The notes: generated by a model not told the origin, from the sequence alone. Numbered from the stretch's first letter, positions 1 through 9,814 are shown. The stretch is 46,767 nt of DNA from Planctomycetia bacterium (GCA_030527105.1 JAUNBK010000021.1:1-46767); one strand, 5' to 3'. Program-made: numbers and translations.

Positions 1-2362
1 CGGGTGCTGCGGGGTCTGCCGGCGTTGATGGGGCTGGCGCGGGGGGAATCGGCGCAGGTTGAACAGGGGCAGGAGCGATCGGCGTGACGCCCGGTGGCGT
101 GTTGGGATCATGCACGTCCAGGCGTACCATGCGAGAGTAGGAGACTCCATTGGGCAAAAAGACGCGCACGGAAATCGTTTGCTCGCCCGGCATTGTTGCG
201 CGGAACGTACACAAAAACCGGCGTCGCACTCCGGGACTCAAACTTCCGATCGACTTTTGCGCCAAATAGGGATTCTCCTCGGCACTCTTCACGTTCACGA
301 CCCCCTTCGTGCTCTCCACGCGCACTCCCACGTTGGGCTGCTCGACGCCAGAACGATTATAAACGCCCAAGTAGACGTTGAACACCTCCCCCAATTCAAC
401 ACGCGCAAACGCCGAGATGTCGAGACTCACCAAAACGTCCGGACTCTCGAGAGGCAAAACGGGCGCAAGGGCACGCTGCACCTCGCCTGCGGGAGACGGT
501 TGCGCGGGTGTCGTGGGAGGCGTTGCTGGGGGTGTTGAGGAAGGAGTCGCAGGGGAAGTGGGACTCGTGGGTGCGGCGGGCGCAACAGGCGCTTCCGTCT
601 CCATTGCCGGGGGCGGGAGTGGTCCGGTGGGTCCCGTGCCAGAAGCGTCCGTCGTGGGGGAGGGCGCAACTGCGGATGGCGCGGCAGAGAATGTCGTCGG
701 TGCGTTGTTGGCCCCTCCAGATTCTCCAGAACCTCCCGAACCTCCAGATTCCCCCGACTCGTCCGCGCGCAAAGGCTGCGTGGGAGGGGGCGTGTAGGGA
801 GATGTCTCGCTCCCTGCCGAAAGTTCCGCAGTCGCTTCGACCACAAGCGCGTTGCCTAATTTCTCGATTTGGACTCGCGACGCCGTGAGATACGTGCCTG
901 GGCGCTCGACTCGATAGTTGAGTTGGATAGAGTACGACTCGTGCGGCATCAAGGAGCGTATAATCCATTGCGCGCCATCCACAGCCTCGTCACTCTCCGG
1001 AATCGCCCCTGCGAGCTTCAATCCCTCCTGAGGAATGTCCGTGACGCGGATGTTCTCCAGAATATCGTTCGAAAGATTCGTCACCAAAATCGTCGCAGGG
1101 ACGACGGAGCCGATATACGCTTCGCGCGCCATCGACTTGCTGATCATGATCGTGTTGGGTGCCCAACGATAGCGCACCCTCGACTCCTGCACGACCACGG
1201 GCTGCGTGAACGTCGTGCCTGGTTCCGCCGGTCGTATGATTTGAATGGCAACGACGGTGTCTTCTTGGCGAGAAATGGATTGTTGGAGGTCGATTTTCGC
1301 CTCGCCCGCTGCGTTCGTGAGAACCTCCAGCATCTTGTTGCCATCGGCAAAAACGGCGTTCGTGTTGCCACAAATTTCGTACCGGACACGCCAATTGGCA
1401 AGCGGGCGCGTGTCGCTGCATCGGCGCAAAATGGTGTTGAGCGTGACACGTCCGCCAAAATCAACCACGCGCGACGGAGGGAATTTGACTTCCGCATCAA
1501 TCCAAACGATCCGCGCCGTCTGCTGCTTATTCTTCCAATCCTCAATATCCGGGGCGGCAGCCGTGACGTACGAGATTCCCTCGCGAGGAGAACTAACGGA
1601 TATCCACGTCTCACCCGGTCGAACGATAATGTCGTCTTTCGGGTCGGGCGTCCCGCGATCCAGTCGGCGTTGCGAACGGAGCGTCGTGCCGACGGCGCGC
1701 GTGTCCGACTCTATCCGCGGCGTGACAAAATCTCCGACAAAAACGTTGGTGATATCCCGATCGGCAATTTTCGAGAAGTGTCCAACGCTGTCGGCGCTGA
1801 TTCCCCAGACGATTCTCTGATTGGTGCGAAGGTAGCCCGTTTGATCTCGGACTCCCGCCGTGAGAATGACTTCGGAACCGGGCCGCGCAACGACATTCTG
1901 AGGACCAAGAATCAAATCACGAGTGTCCCACGCGGAAGACTTCCCCGGCGGAACGGCAGGCACGACCGTGGTCGATCGGTTGCTCGAATTGAGAGGGTTC
2001 GTGGCGGGTGGTGGTGTCGTGGTAGTTGGAGCCGGCGTTGTGGGACGACGTGTCGAGGGAACCAACCTGCCGGGCTGCGCTGGAGTGGGTCGAGTCGTCG
2101 GCATACTCGGCGCTGTCGGCGTCGTTGGCGCGCTCAAATAAGAGGGGGAAGTCCCTGCGGGCGAGTTGCCAAGCGTCTGCCCGTGGGCGGAAAAATTAGT
2201 CGTCAGAAAGAGAAGAAACACAGCGCAGAAGAAACAAAAAAGGGGGAAAAAGGCGACTCGAGGACGCACCCTCCCCACACGGCGAGGCGCGGAGACAAAC
2301 GTTTCCGCGCTCACACCGAGAATGCCCCTAAATCGGCATCGCTCAAAAGGATTGCGCTGCAT
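1..2362 (-). CDS. Secreted DUF11-like repeat protein, C-terminus cut by window edge
   Basis: Reading the minus strand from an ATG at 2362 gives 787 uninterrupted codons that run off the left edge, so the gene is incomplete at its 3' end. The ATG follows a purine-rich AAGGGG stretch. The product has a long basic N-region, a hydrophobic segment at about residues 37-54 and a likely signal-peptidase site near residue 60 (SAHGQ), so export is expected. A Pro/Thr-rich stretch (about 70-130) is followed by beta-rich segments. At about 400-520 there is a module resembling DUF11/'conserved repeat' domains (phrases such as ILVTNLSNDILENIRVTDIP). A Gly/Ser then Pro/Ala/Thr linker (about 530-640) leads to another Ig-like segment and a further Pro/Ala-rich tail. 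Such proteins are common in planctomycetes and are thought to be envelope or surface components; the specific role is unknown. It lies 86 bp downstream of metG on the same strand and may be co-transcribed. Confidence 0.85.
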   Translation of the reverse strand, partial: MQRNPFERCRFRGILGVSAETFVSAPRRVGRVRPRVAFFPLFCFFCAVFLLFLTTNFSAHGQTLGNSPAGTSPSYLSAPTTPTAPSMPTTRPTPAQPGRLVPSTRRPTTPAPTTTTPPPATNPLNSSNRSTTVVPAVPPGKSSAWDTRDLILGPQNVVARPGSEVILTAGVRDQTGYLRTNQRIVWGISADSVGHFSKIADRDITNVFVGDFVTPRIESDTRAVGTTLRSQRRLDRGTPDPKDDIIVRPGETWISVSSPREGISYVTAAAPDIEDWKNKQQTARIVWIDAEVKFPPSRVVDFGGRVTLNTILRRCSDTRPLANWRVRYEICGNTNAVFADGNKMLEVLTNAAGEAKIDLQQSISRQEDTVVAIQIIRPAEPGTTFTQPVVVQESRVRYRWAPNTIMISKSMAREAYIGSVVPATILVTNLSNDILENIRVTDIPQEGLKLAGAIPESDEAVDGAQWIIRSLMPHESYSIQLNYRVERPGTYLTASRVQIEKLGNALVVEATAELSAGSETSPYTPPPTQPLRADESGESGGSGGSGESGGANNAPTTFSAAPSAVAPSPTTDASGTGPTGPLPPPAMETEAPVAPAAPTSPTSPATPSSTPPATPPTTPAQPSPAGEVQRALAPVLPLESPDVLVSLDISAFARVELGEVFNVYLGVYNRSGVEQPNVGVRVESTKGVVNVKSAEENPYLAQKSIGSLSPGVRRRFLCTFRATMPGEQTISVRVFLPNGVSYSRMVRLDVHDPNTPPGVTPIAPAPVQPAPIPPAPAPSTPADPAAP

Positions 2363-2448
2363 GATTTTTCCCCTTCCACGGCACGATGCCGCCAAGTTGA
2401 GGGTTGTTTTTGCAACAAAAAAACTAAAAAATGAGGCTGCGTCCTGGA

Positions 2449-4488
2449 TTAATGAATGCGGTGTCCCGGAACGGCTCCATCATCGGGCGCTAAAAGGAAG
2501 ACTTCCTTGCCGCCGCCCCCTGCCGCACAAACCATTCCTTCGCTCAGACCGAATTTCATCTGGCGAGGTTTGAGGTTGGCGACGCAAACGACAAGACGAC
2601 CAACGAGGTCTTCGGGATTGTAGGCTGCTTTAATGCCCGCGAAAACGTTGAGGCGTTTGTCGCCGCCCAAGCTGAGCGTCAGGTGGAGGAGTTTATTCGC
2701 CTCAGGGACACGTTCCGCCATCACGATACGCGCCACGCGCAAGTCGACTTTCGCAAAATCATCAATCGTGCATTCGTCTGCCAGTGGTTCGTTTTTGAGC
2801 GCTTCGTCCGAATCGTTCCACGGATCCGCGTTTTTCGTCTCGGAAGCGGCATTCTCCGCTTGGGTTTCCTCAATAATGTCTTCGACTTTTTTCGTATCCA
2901 TTCTTTGCATTAAATGTTTAAAGGTGTTGAGTGAAGTGCCAACGAGCGGCGTTTTAATTGATTCAAACGTCCAATCGCTCGCATTTTCGTTGAACAATTC
3001 TGCCGTCTCTTTCGCGAGATTTGGCAAAATTGGCGCAAGATAAATCACCATTTGGCGATAAAGATTGAGCGCAATCGTGCAAACGTCTTGGAGTTGGCGC
3101 TGTTTTTCAGGGTCTTTGCGCAACACCCAAGGCGCGGCATCTTCAACAAATTTGTTCGCACCGTTGCCAAGAAGCATGACGAGTCGCGTGACTTTTGCGA
3201 AATCGCCCGCTTCGTACGCCGCAAGAATGGTGTCGTACTGCGCCACGGCATTCTCGAACAAGCCACCATCCTCGGGATATTGAGGCGACAACCCCATTGG
3301 CTGCACGAATTTTGCCGTTCGACTCGCTAAATTCACGAGATTTCCCACAAGGTCGGCATTCACGCGCTGCGCCATGTCGACAAAATCCAAGTCGAGGTCC
3401 TCCGCTCTTCCGGTCGTTTTGGTTGCATAATAATAGCGCAAATATGCCGCACTCAGGTGTTTCGCATACGTGGCAGCGCGAATGAAAGTTCCCTTGGATT
3501 TGGACATTTTCTCGCCATCCACCGTGAGAAAACCATGGACGTGCACCTTTTTCGGGAGGTTGAAGCCCGCAGTTTTAAGCATCGCCGGCCAAAAGAGGGT
3601 GTGAAAATACGCAATATCCTTGCCGATGAAATGGTGAATTTCTGCGGAGCCGTCGCGCCACCACGAGTCAAAATCCTCCCCCGTTTTGGCACAATACGTG
3701 CGCGTCGTTCCGATGTAGCCGATCGGCGCGTCAAACCAAACGTACCAATAATTGCCGGGCGCATCCGGAATTTCGAAGCCAAAATAGGGCGCAGGTCGCG
3801 AAATATCCCAATCGCGCAGCGCGTCGCAGAGGAAATTCCCCGCCAAGTAGTTGGCAATTTCGCTCTGCAGGTGGTCGCCCGTTTGCGTCCATTCTTGCAA
3901 GAAATCGTGCAATTTCTCGATTTCGACGAACAAATGGACCGAATCGCGCAGTTCCGGCGTCGCGCCCGAGTAGACACTTTTGGGGTCGATGAGGTCCGTG
4001 GGTGAGTACGTTGTGCCACACTCGCAACTGTCGCCAGGCTGGTTTTCGCGCCCACATTTTGGGCACGTTCCACGAATAAAACGATCCGCCAGGAAGATTT
4101 TCTTCTCGGGATCATAAAATTGCGTGACATTTTTCTCCCGCACGAGTCCCGCGTCCCTCAACGCCTGCCAAATTTCAACGCACACCGCGTAATTGTCGGG
4201 CGAGTTTGTATTTCCGTAGTGATCGAATACAATTTCCATCGCGGCAAAATCCGCCATGTGTTGTTTTTGCGTATTCGCAATGATCTCTTCAGGAGTGCAG
4301 CCTTCCGCCTCGGCACGAATCATCGTAGCCGTACCGTGTGTGTCGTCCGCGCAAATGTAGATACAATGGTTTCCGCGCAATTTTTGGGCGCGAACCCAGA
4401 TGTCTGTCTGAATATATTCGACGAGATGCCCGATATGAATAGGACCGTTCACATAAGGAAGGGCGCTCGTCACGAGAATTTTTCGCAT
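2449..4488 (-). CDS. metG: Methionyl-tRNA synthetase (MetRS) with C-terminal tRNA-binding domain
   Basis: This class I aminoacyl-tRNA synthetase charges tRNA-Met with methionine in the cytoplasm. The product has 679 residues. HIGH is at 18-21 in a typical [13 protein letters not shown] context and KMSKS is at 327-331. A zinc-knuckle insert contains CPKC and then CEC. The last 100 residues or so form a Trbp111/EMAP-like OB-fold tRNA-binding domain ([33 protein letters not shown]), as in the E. coli-type dimeric enzyme. The ATG at 4488 is preferred because GGAG lies 9 nt upstream; a TTG five codons earlier overlaps that site. A near-consensus promoter lies at 4537-4564. The second half of the zinc knuckle is CxC instead of the usual CxxC. 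Confidence 0.97.
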   Translation of the reverse strand: MRKILVTSALPYVNGPIHIGHLVEYIQTDIWVRAQKLRGNHCIYICADDTHGTATMIRAEAEGCTPEEIIANTQKQHMADFAAMEIVFDHYGNTNSPDNYAVCVEIWQALRDAGLVREKNVTQFYDPEKKIFLADRFIRGTCPKCGRENQPGDSCECGTTYSPTDLIDPKSVYSGATPELRDSVHLFVEIEKLHDFLQEWTQTGDHLQSEIANYLAGNFLCDALRDWDISRPAPYFGFEIPDAPGNYWYVWFDAPIGYIGTTRTYCAKTGEDFDSWWRDGSAEIHHFIGKDIAYFHTLFWPAMLKTAGFNLPKKVHVHGFLTVDGEKMSKSKGTFIRAATYAKHLSAAYLRYYYATKTTGRAEDLDLDFVDMAQRVNADLVGNLVNLASRTAKFVQPMGLSPQYPEDGGLFENAVAQYDTILAAYEAGDFAKVTRLVMLLGNGANKFVEDAAPWVLRKDPEKQRQLQDVCTIALNLYRQMVIYLAPILPNLAKETAELFNENASDWTFESIKTPLVGTSLNTFKHLMQRMDTKKVEDIIEETQAENAASETKNADPWNDSDEALKNEPLADECTIDDFAKVDLRVARIVMAERVPEANKLLHLTLSLGGDKRLNVFAGIKAAYNPEDLVGRLVVCVANLKPRQMKFGLSEGMVCAAGGGGKEVFLLAPDDGAVPGHRIH

Positions 4489-4536
4489 AGTTTCCTGCTC
4501 CAAAAAGTATCTTTAAAAGAACAACACAACTCCTCA

Positions 4537-4564
4537 ATTATACCCGGAGAAAAATCCTTGTCAA
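4537..4564 (-). promoter_or_regulatory. Predicted sigma-70-type promoter of metG
   Basis: On the minus strand TTGACA (4559-4564), a 16-bp spacer and TATAAT (4537-4542) form an essentially consensus promoter about 40 nt upstream of the metG ATG. The -35 box is preceded by CGCCCCC, a C-rich extension also found at the ppdK promoter and, in shorter form, at the 10104 promoter. Confidence 0.8.
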
Positions 4565-4597
4565 GGGGGCGAAAATATCAGGGCAACTGAGTGCGAG

Positions 4598-4736
4598 GTA
4601 TATCCCCCTGCAATTCCCCCTTCTTGAAGGGGGGGTAGTTCTGAAGTAAGAAAGTCGTCCCCCTCGGCTAAACACCCCGTCAGCCTGCGGCTCCCACCCC
4701 TCTGAAAGAGGGGAATTGGTAAGGAGGACGGGTATA
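4598..4736. repeat. Intergenic palindromic repeat (G/C-run hairpins)
   Basis: A roughly 140-bp non-coding stretch is built from nested palindromes. CCCCCTTCTTGAAGGGGG and CCCCTCTGAAAGAGGGG are two hairpins, and the block as a whole is bounded by imperfect inverted ends (tatatccccctgcaattcccc against ggggaattgg..gggtatatc). A GGCTCCCACCCCTCT segment recalls a class of dispersed intergenic repeats seen in many bacterial genomes. The open frames crossing it are low-complexity and are not counted as genes. It fills most of the gap between the divergent metG and 4946 promoters. Confidence 0.65.
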
Positions 4737-4838
4737 TCAATGCCTTAATGACGTCAAAATATCGTGTCATTTCACAAAGAACATCCACGAGAAAAACAAA
4801 AAAAACGAACATTTTGGGAGAATTTTCTCCTCTTCCAC

Positions 4839-4867
4839 TTGACGCCACGATTTTTATAAGGTACAAT
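4839..4867 (+). promoter_or_regulatory. Predicted promoter of the DUF4190-like gene
   Basis: TTGACG (4839-4844), a 17-bp spacer and TACAAT (4862-4867) lie on the plus strand. Transcription would start near 4874, giving a leader of about 70 nt that contains a partial copy of the intergenic repeat family. Confidence 0.75.
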
Positions 4868-4894
4868 GGGTGTTGCGGTGAAAACCTTGGTGGG

Positions 4895-4930
4895 TTTTAT
4901 AATACGTCGCTTTGAAATTTCCGATTCCGT
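4895..4930 (+). repeat. Partial copy (left end) of the ~100-bp intergenic repeat family
   Basis: Only the first 36 bases of the family consensus are present (ttttataatacgtcgctttg and the next 16 bases). They sit 27 bp after a TACAAT -10 box and immediately before the GGAGG ribosome-binding site of the gene at 4946. The same promoter-to-repeat arrangement recurs at 42499-42665. Confidence 0.6.
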
Positions 4931-4945
4931 TGAGTGGAGGTGTAA

Positions 4946-6025
4946 ATGATGTGGTGCTATGAACAAAATAATCAAACTGGCGGGTCGAATGCCGTGCCAG
5001 GATTGCCCGTTGCGAGCGAGACGCGCGCATCTGGAGTGGCTCGTGGGGAAATCGTGCTTCGTGAGGAGGAACGACGCGCTTTGATCTCAAAAATTTCGAC
5101 CTCGTGGAAAGGATACACCTCGTCGCTTCTCGGGGTGATTCTCCTGCCGTTTGTGCTTGCCATCGGAATAGCGCTTATGTACGCTCCGGCTTTCCAAACG
5201 TTATCTCAACCTATGGAGCAGACGGTTGCGATCGTCGTACCTCTCGTTTATTTTGCGATTATTGCCGCGAATGGAATGTTTTTCGTTTATAACTTCGTCA
5301 TGTTGTATCGTCTGTGGCAGGTCGTTCCCAAAAACATCGCCAACACGACACCGGGCTGCGCGGTGGGGCTGCTCTTTATCCCACTTTTCAATATCTGTTG
5401 GTACTTCATCGCGTACGTCTCGCTGGCAGAAAGGTATCGCGAGATGTTGATTCAACAGAATGATCGAAGGAATCCGGCTCCGCTGGCTTACGCCATGGGC
5501 GTGGTGGTGGCGATTTGTTTTCTTATGCCGATTTTTCTCGCATTTTCACTACCCTTGATTGCGCCAAATATTGAGACCGTACAAAATACTGACAATTCTG
5601 CGGTTCCTCCCCTTGTTCTGCTGTATGTGTCTTTCATGTGTATTTTTTATTTGTTCATATTTCTGGCGTGGGTTCTTCATATTTTCTATTTTTATAAGAT
5701 GAAAAACTGCGCGCTTCGCCTTTTGAACGGTGCGACGGTGGTGGATGTTCCCTCGGCACATGCGCAGGAAATGATGAACGATAACGCATGGTTGGTTCCT
5801 GTTCGCACCTCTGGACTTGCTATTATTGCGGGATATCTGGGGCTGTTTTCGGTTTTGATATTGCCCGCTCCTTTTGCCCTGCTCTTTGGTATCCTCGCGC
5901 TGCACAACTTGAGGAAAAATCCCGGTTTGCACGGCTATGGACGCGCATGGTTTGGAATCATTATGAGCATTTTGTCGAGCATTGGATTCCTACTTTTGAT
6001 GATTGCTATACTCGGTCTCCTTTAA
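4946..6025 (+). CDS. Multi-pass membrane protein with C-terminal DUF4190-like region
   Basis: The 359-residue product is mostly transmembrane helices. After about 55 cytoplasmic residues there are helices at about 60-80, 90-120, 130-160, 175-205 and 225-250. A C-terminal block at about 285-359 (SGLAIIAGYLGLFSVL.. then ALLFGILALHNLRKNPG) matches the DUF4190 pattern of two helices around a short KNPG-type loop. The central segment with PGCAVGLLFIPLFNICWYF resembles membrane proteins frequent in planctomycetes. The function is unknown. The start is well supported by GGAGG five bases upstream; a second ATG follows directly. The last codons and the stop codon lie inside a copy of the intergenic repeat family, so the present C-terminus was probably set by insertion of that repeat. 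Confidence 0.85.
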   Translation: MMWCYEQNNQTGGSNAVPGLPVASETRASGVARGEIVLREEERRALISKISTSWKGYTSSLLGVILLPFVLAIGIALMYAPAFQTLSQPMEQTVAIVVPLVYFAIIAANGMFFVYNFVMLYRLWQVVPKNIANTTPGCAVGLLFIPLFNICWYFIAYVSLAERYREMLIQQNDRRNPAPLAYAMGVVVAICFLMPIFLAFSLPLIAPNIETVQNTDNSAVPPLVLLYVSFMCIFYLFIFLAWVLHIFYFYKMKNCALRLLNGATVVDVPSAHAQEMMNDNAWLVPVRTSGLAIIAGYLGLFSVLILPAPFALLFGILALHNLRKNPGLHGYGRAWFGIIMSILSSIGFLLLMIAILGLL

Positions 6026-6114
6026 AATTCTCGTTTTGCGCGGCGCTTTGCGAGCCGTGGTGCGTAGCTCCAACGGCGGACGGCACTGGAAATTTCAACG
6101 AGAAGTATTATAAA
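6007..6114 (-). repeat. Intergenic repeat family, full copy overlapping a gene end
   Basis: Read on the minus strand, this copy runs TTTATAATACTTCTCGTTGA ... CCGCCGTTGGAGCTACGCAC ... GAGAATTTTAAAGGAGACCG ... AGTATA. It aligns over its full length with the copies at 6875, 38474 and 42557. It starts inside the last codons of the DUF4190-like gene and contains that gene's TAA stop. Confidence 0.85.
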
Positions 6115-6874
6115 TGATTGTACGGACGCATAAATGAGTTTGAGAGGAAACAATTTTTCAAAAAAGTCTCCTCTCAAGAGGCTGCAGGGGCGAGAGTCAA
6201 AACGATTGTGTTTATAAGACTGACACAACATTACTCTTTGGGCGCAATCAAACTCCTATTGCGCATTCAGGCAAAATATGTCGTCTGGATTTTCTCATTG
6301 GCAGGGGGGTTTATGGTTGCGAGAAAAGATGACTCGTCCGCAGCTCTGAAGATCCCTCACAAAACAATTTTCGTACGTTTGTTGAGAAATCAAAAGTTGG
6401 AGGTCGTTTTTAAGGGCGTTTTGCGATATGCTTGTTTTTATCAAGCTGTATGATTATGGATTTTTTCAAAGTGTTTTAGTCCGCTATTCGTAAAAAATGC
6501 CATCTTGCGCAAAGATAGAGGTCTGACGCATTTCGCACTTTTGCACTTTTTGATTCTTTTTGGTGAAAAAACGCGTTTTTTTGGTGTTTTTTTGCGATCG
6601 GGTGTTTTTTCCAAAAGTGGGTTTCAATGCGGAATTCCCGCAGCATAGTTGATATTCGTTAATTTAATTGTTTTTGAGGTGTTTTTGACGTTTGTTTCAC
6701 ACTTGTTTTTGCGCACTCAAACGCAATTTTAAGAAACGCGGACTAAAACATCGGGCTTTTTGAGCGATATTATTTTGAGTCCCTATTTTACGCTATCTAT
6801 CGCCAAAAGTGATGTTTTTTCTCTGGGAAAGTACGAAAAAATGGCTCGAAATGGGCGTCTGTTTGAATTCATAA
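6115..6874. other. AT-rich non-coding stretch between two inverted repeat copies
   Basis: No credible gene was found. The only sizeable open frame (6118-6453) begins at a TTG without a ribosome-binding site and resembles no family I know. The right half is rich in T-runs. A 279-bp inner segment (6472-6750) is bounded by 13-bp perfect inverted repeats and is listed separately. The whole stretch lies between family copies at 6007-6114 and 6875-6983 that face each other. Confidence 0.6.
6472..6750. repeat. Candidate MITE-like unit with 13-bp terminal inverted repeats
   Basis: TGTTTTAGTCCGC at 6472-6484 is the exact reverse complement of 6738-6750, and similarity continues imperfectly inward for about 15 more bases on each side. 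The 279-bp unit has no coding capacity. I could not find a convincing target-site duplication, so its mobile origin is inferred. Confidence 0.45.
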
Positions 6875-6983
6875 TTTTATAATACTTCGCGTTGAAATTT
6901 CCCGTTCCGTCCGCCGTCGGAGCCACGCACCACGGCTCGCAAAGCGTTAAGTAAAACGGGAGTTTTATCGGAGAACGAGTATA
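6875..6983 (+). repeat. Intergenic repeat family, full copy
   Basis: This copy begins TTTTATAATACTTCGCGTTG and ends GAGAACGAGTATA. The outer arms AAATTTCCCGTT and AACGGGAGTTTT are near reverse complements. The core GCCGTCGG..CCACGGC can form an inner stem, so the element can fold into a long hairpin. It lies between the non-coding stretch above and the ppdK terminator. Confidence 0.85.
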
Positions 6984-7025
6984 GGGAAGGAGGAAAATCG
7001 AGAGCTGCCCCCCAAAGGCTGATAC

Positions 7026-7061
7026 GAAAAAACCGTGCCAAGATAAACACCTGGGCACGGT
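7026..7061 (-). terminator. Intrinsic terminator of ppdK
   Basis: On the minus strand ACCGTGCC (7054-7061) and GGCACGGT (7032-7039) form an 8-bp stem with a 14-nt loop. The stem is followed by a run of T's (7027-7032), 30 nt after the ppdK stop. Confidence 0.85.
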
Positions 7062-7090
7062 CGAAATCAAGTCTCAACGAAAATCGTTAC

Positions 7091-9814
7091 TTATTTTTTG
7101 CAGCCACACTTGCAGCAGCCTTCCAACGCAGCCTGCGCGGCAGCCAACTTGGCGACCGGGACGCGAAGCGGGGAGCAGGAAACGTAGTTCAAACCGGTTC
7201 GGTGGCAGAATTTCACGCTGGCAGGCTCGCCACCGTGTTCGCCACAGATACCCAATTCTATGTCGGGACGGGTCGCTTTGCCGCCTTCGACAGCGATCTT
7301 GACCAGTTTGCCAACGCCAGTCTGATCCAACACCTGGAACGGATCGGCAGGATAGATATCCTTCTCGAGGTACTCATTGATGAATCCAGCGTAGTCGTCG
7401 CGGGAGATGCCGAGCGTCGTTTGCGTGAGGTCGTTCGTGCCGAAGCTGAAGAACTCCGCGTTCTGGGCGATTTCGTCCGCCGTCAGAGCCGCACGCGGAA
7501 TCTCGATCATCGTTCCGACCATGTAGTGCAGATCGACACCACGTTCCTTGATCACAGCATCCGCAGCTTCGCGAATGACCTTTTCCTGATCCTTGAACTC
7601 AGCCAAGCTGGTCACGAGCGGAATCATGATTTCGGGCTTCGCGTCGATTCCCTTGGCTTTCACGTTGCAAGCCGCCTCGATGATGGCGCGAGCCTGCATA
7701 CGGGTGATTTCGGGATAAACGATTCCCAAACGGCAACCACGATGACCCAACATCGGGTTGGACTCTGCCAAATCGTGCACACGGTTCTGGATGAACTCCA
7801 CCGACATGCCCGTTTTCTCCGCCAATTCCTGCTGTCCCGCCAAGTCGTGGGGAAGGAACTCGTGGAGCGGCGGGTCGAGAAGACGAATCACGACCGGCAG
7901 TCCGTCCATCGCTTCCATCAAACCTTCGAAGTCGGCTCGCTGGAACGGCAACAGCGCGTCGAGAGCCTTCTCACGATCCTTCGTGTTGTCAGCGAGAATC
8001 ATGGTGCGGAACTCGTCGATGTGGTCGAAGAACATGTGCTCCGTACGCGTCAAACCAATGCCCTCGGCGCCCAACGCAATCGCGGCTTGCGCCTGTTCCG
8101 GTTTGTCGGCATTCGTGCGGATGCCCAACTTGCGGAATTTGTCGGCATAGGTCATCAATTTGGCATAAAGCTGATAAATCGGCGCGTCTTCCGGCTTCAA
8201 GCTCTTGTCGATCAGGACTTGGAGAACCTCCGACGGGCTGGTCGGAACCTGTCCCGCATAGACTTTGCCCGAAAAACCATCGACGGAAATCCAGTCGCCC
8301 GCCTTGAAGACTTGGTCGCCGACTTTCATCGTTTCGGTTTTGTAGTCGATTTCCAAACCGTCGCAACCGCAGACGCACGCCTTGCCCATCTGGCGCGAAA
8401 CGAGCGCTGCGTGGGAGGCGGCACCACCGAAGCTGGTGAGGATTCCGTTCGCCACTTTCATACCGCGGAGGTCTTCCGGGGTGGTCTCGCGACGGACAAG
8501 AATAATCTGCGCGTTGTTGTCTTTCTGCCAAATCTTCTCCGCTTCGTCGGGTTGGAAGCAAATCTGACCCGTGGCGGCGCCAGGACCAGCGTTCACACCC
8601 TTCGCGATCGGGGTCATGCCCTTGAGACCTTGACCGGAGAAAATCGGCTGAAGAAGCTGCGTCACATCGTTGGCCGGGACGCGTTTGACGGCAGTCGCCT
8701 CGTCGATCAGCCCTTCGTCAACCATTTCGACCGCCGTGCGGACGTGCGCGAAACCAGTTCGCTTCGCGTTACGCGTCTGGAGCATGTACAACTTCTGGCG
8801 CTCAATCGTGAACTCAATGTCCTGCACGTCGTGATAGTGGTTCTCAAGCAACATGGCGACTTCTTGGAATTGCTTCCACACTTCGGGCATGTCTTGACCC
8901 AGCGTTTCTTCGATTTTCTTCGGCAGACGGATACCAGCCACGACGTCCTCGCCCTGAGCGTTGATGAGATAGTCGCCCGTGATACCTTTCACACCGGTCG
9001 CACCGTCACGCGTGAGAGCAACACCGGTCGCGCAGTCGCTTCCCATGTTTCCAAAGACCATTGCCTGAACGTTGACGGCGGTGCCCCAATCGTGAGGAAT
9101 GCTGTTCATACGACGATAAACGATCGCGCGGTCGTTCATCCAGCTCCCGAAGACGGCTCCGATAGCTCCCCAAACCTGCTCCATAGGATCTTCTGGGAAG
9201 TCTTTTCCGGTCTGAGTTTTGACCGCCTGTTTGAACTCAGCGACCAACTCCTTGAGCGCGGAAGCGGGCAACTCGCTGTCGAGCTTCACGCCGCAAGCCT
9301 CTTTTTTAGCTTCGAGAATCTTTTCGAAGGGATCAATTTCCGTTTTGTCGGTCGGTTTCATTTCCAAAACGACGTCACCATACATCTGAACGAAACGACG
9401 ATAGCAGTCCCAAGCGAAACGTTCGTCGCCAGACTCACGCGCAAGGACTTCGACGGTTTTGTCGTTCAGACCGATGTTCAAGACGGTATCCATCATACCG
9501 GGCATCGACTCGCGAGCGCCAGAGCGGCAAGAGACAAGGAGCGGGAGACTTTCCGTGTCGCCGAACTTTTTGCCCATCTCCGCTTCCACTTTTCTCATGG
9601 CAGCGTCAACATCCGCTTTCAGAGATTCCGGATACGTACGATCATGATCATAGAAATAAGTACAAACTTCCGTGGTGATGGTGAACCCGGACGGAACGGG
9701 GAGACCAATTTTTGCCATTTCGGCCAAGTTAGCGCCTTTGCCGCCCAACAGGTTACGCATGGTTGCGTCGCCGTCGGTTCCGCTTTTGCCAAAAGAATAA
9801 ACGTACTTCGTCAT
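7091..9814 (-). CDS. ppdK: Pyruvate, phosphate dikinase (PPDK)
   Basis: PPDK interconverts pyruvate + ATP + phosphate and phosphoenolpyruvate + AMP + pyrophosphate in central carbon metabolism. The 907-residue product matches the usual length. The N-terminal nucleotide-binding part has [10 protein letters not shown] and [11 protein letters not shown]. The swivelling phosphohistidine domain has [15 protein letters not shown] with the catalytic His at 468. The C-terminal PEP/pyruvate barrel has [28 protein letters not shown] and the catalytic Cys at 880 in [10 protein letters not shown]. The ATG at 9814 is preferred to upstream in-frame starts because AAGGGG precedes it and homologues begin at this point. 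Two oddities: the Thr usually found two residues before the catalytic His is Ala466, and the protein ends in an unusual Cys-rich tail, GCCKCGCKK. It is divergent from the oxidoreductase gene at 10104. Confidence 0.97.
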   Translation of the reverse strand: MTKYVYSFGKSGTDGDATMRNLLGGKGANLAEMAKIGLPVPSGFTITTEVCTYFYDHDRTYPESLKADVDAAMRKVEAEMGKKFGDTESLPLLVSCRSGARESMPGMMDTVLNIGLNDKTVEVLARESGDERFAWDCYRRFVQMYGDVVLEMKPTDKTEIDPFEKILEAKKEACGVKLDSELPASALKELVAEFKQAVKTQTGKDFPEDPMEQVWGAIGAVFGSWMNDRAIVYRRMNSIPHDWGTAVNVQAMVFGNMGSDCATGVALTRDGATGVKGITGDYLINAQGEDVVAGIRLPKKIEETLGQDMPEVWKQFQEVAMLLENHYHDVQDIEFTIERQKLYMLQTRNAKRTGFAHVRTAVEMVDEGLIDEATAVKRVPANDVTQLLQPIFSGQGLKGMTPIAKGVNAGPGAATGQICFQPDEAEKIWQKDNNAQIILVRRETTPEDLRGMKVANGILTSFGGAASHAALVSRQMGKACVCGCDGLEIDYKTETMKVGDQVFKAGDWISVDGFSGKVYAGQVPTSPSEVLQVLIDKSLKPEDAPIYQLYAKLMTYADKFRKLGIRTNADKPEQAQAAIALGAEGIGLTRTEHMFFDHIDEFRTMILADNTKDREKALDALLPFQRADFEGLMEAMDGLPVVIRLLDPPLHEFLPHDLAGQQELAEKTGMSVEFIQNRVHDLAESNPMLGHRGCRLGIVYPEITRMQARAIIEAACNVKAKGIDAKPEIMIPLVTSLAEFKDQEKVIREAADAVIKERGVDLHYMVGTMIEIPRAALTADEIAQNAEFFSFGTNDLTQTTLGISRDDYAGFINEYLEKDIYPADPFQVLDQTGVGKLVKIAVEGGKATRPDIELGICGEHGGEPASVKFCHRTGLNYVSCSPLRVPVAKLAAAQAALEGCCKCGCKK

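Noticed and set aside
869..2434. A 521-codon open frame on plus at the left edge
   Set aside because: It is antisense to the minus-strand DUF11-like gene, which has a signal peptide, recognisable domains and no stop to the window edge. The plus product is Arg-rich and matches no family.
4561..4866. A 101-codon frame over the G/C-run palindromes
   Set aside because: It is low-complexity translation of an intergenic palindromic repeat.
6118..6453. Possible 111-residue gene in the 6-7 kb gap
   Set aside because: It starts with TTG, has no ribosome-binding site or family resemblance, and lies between repeat copies.
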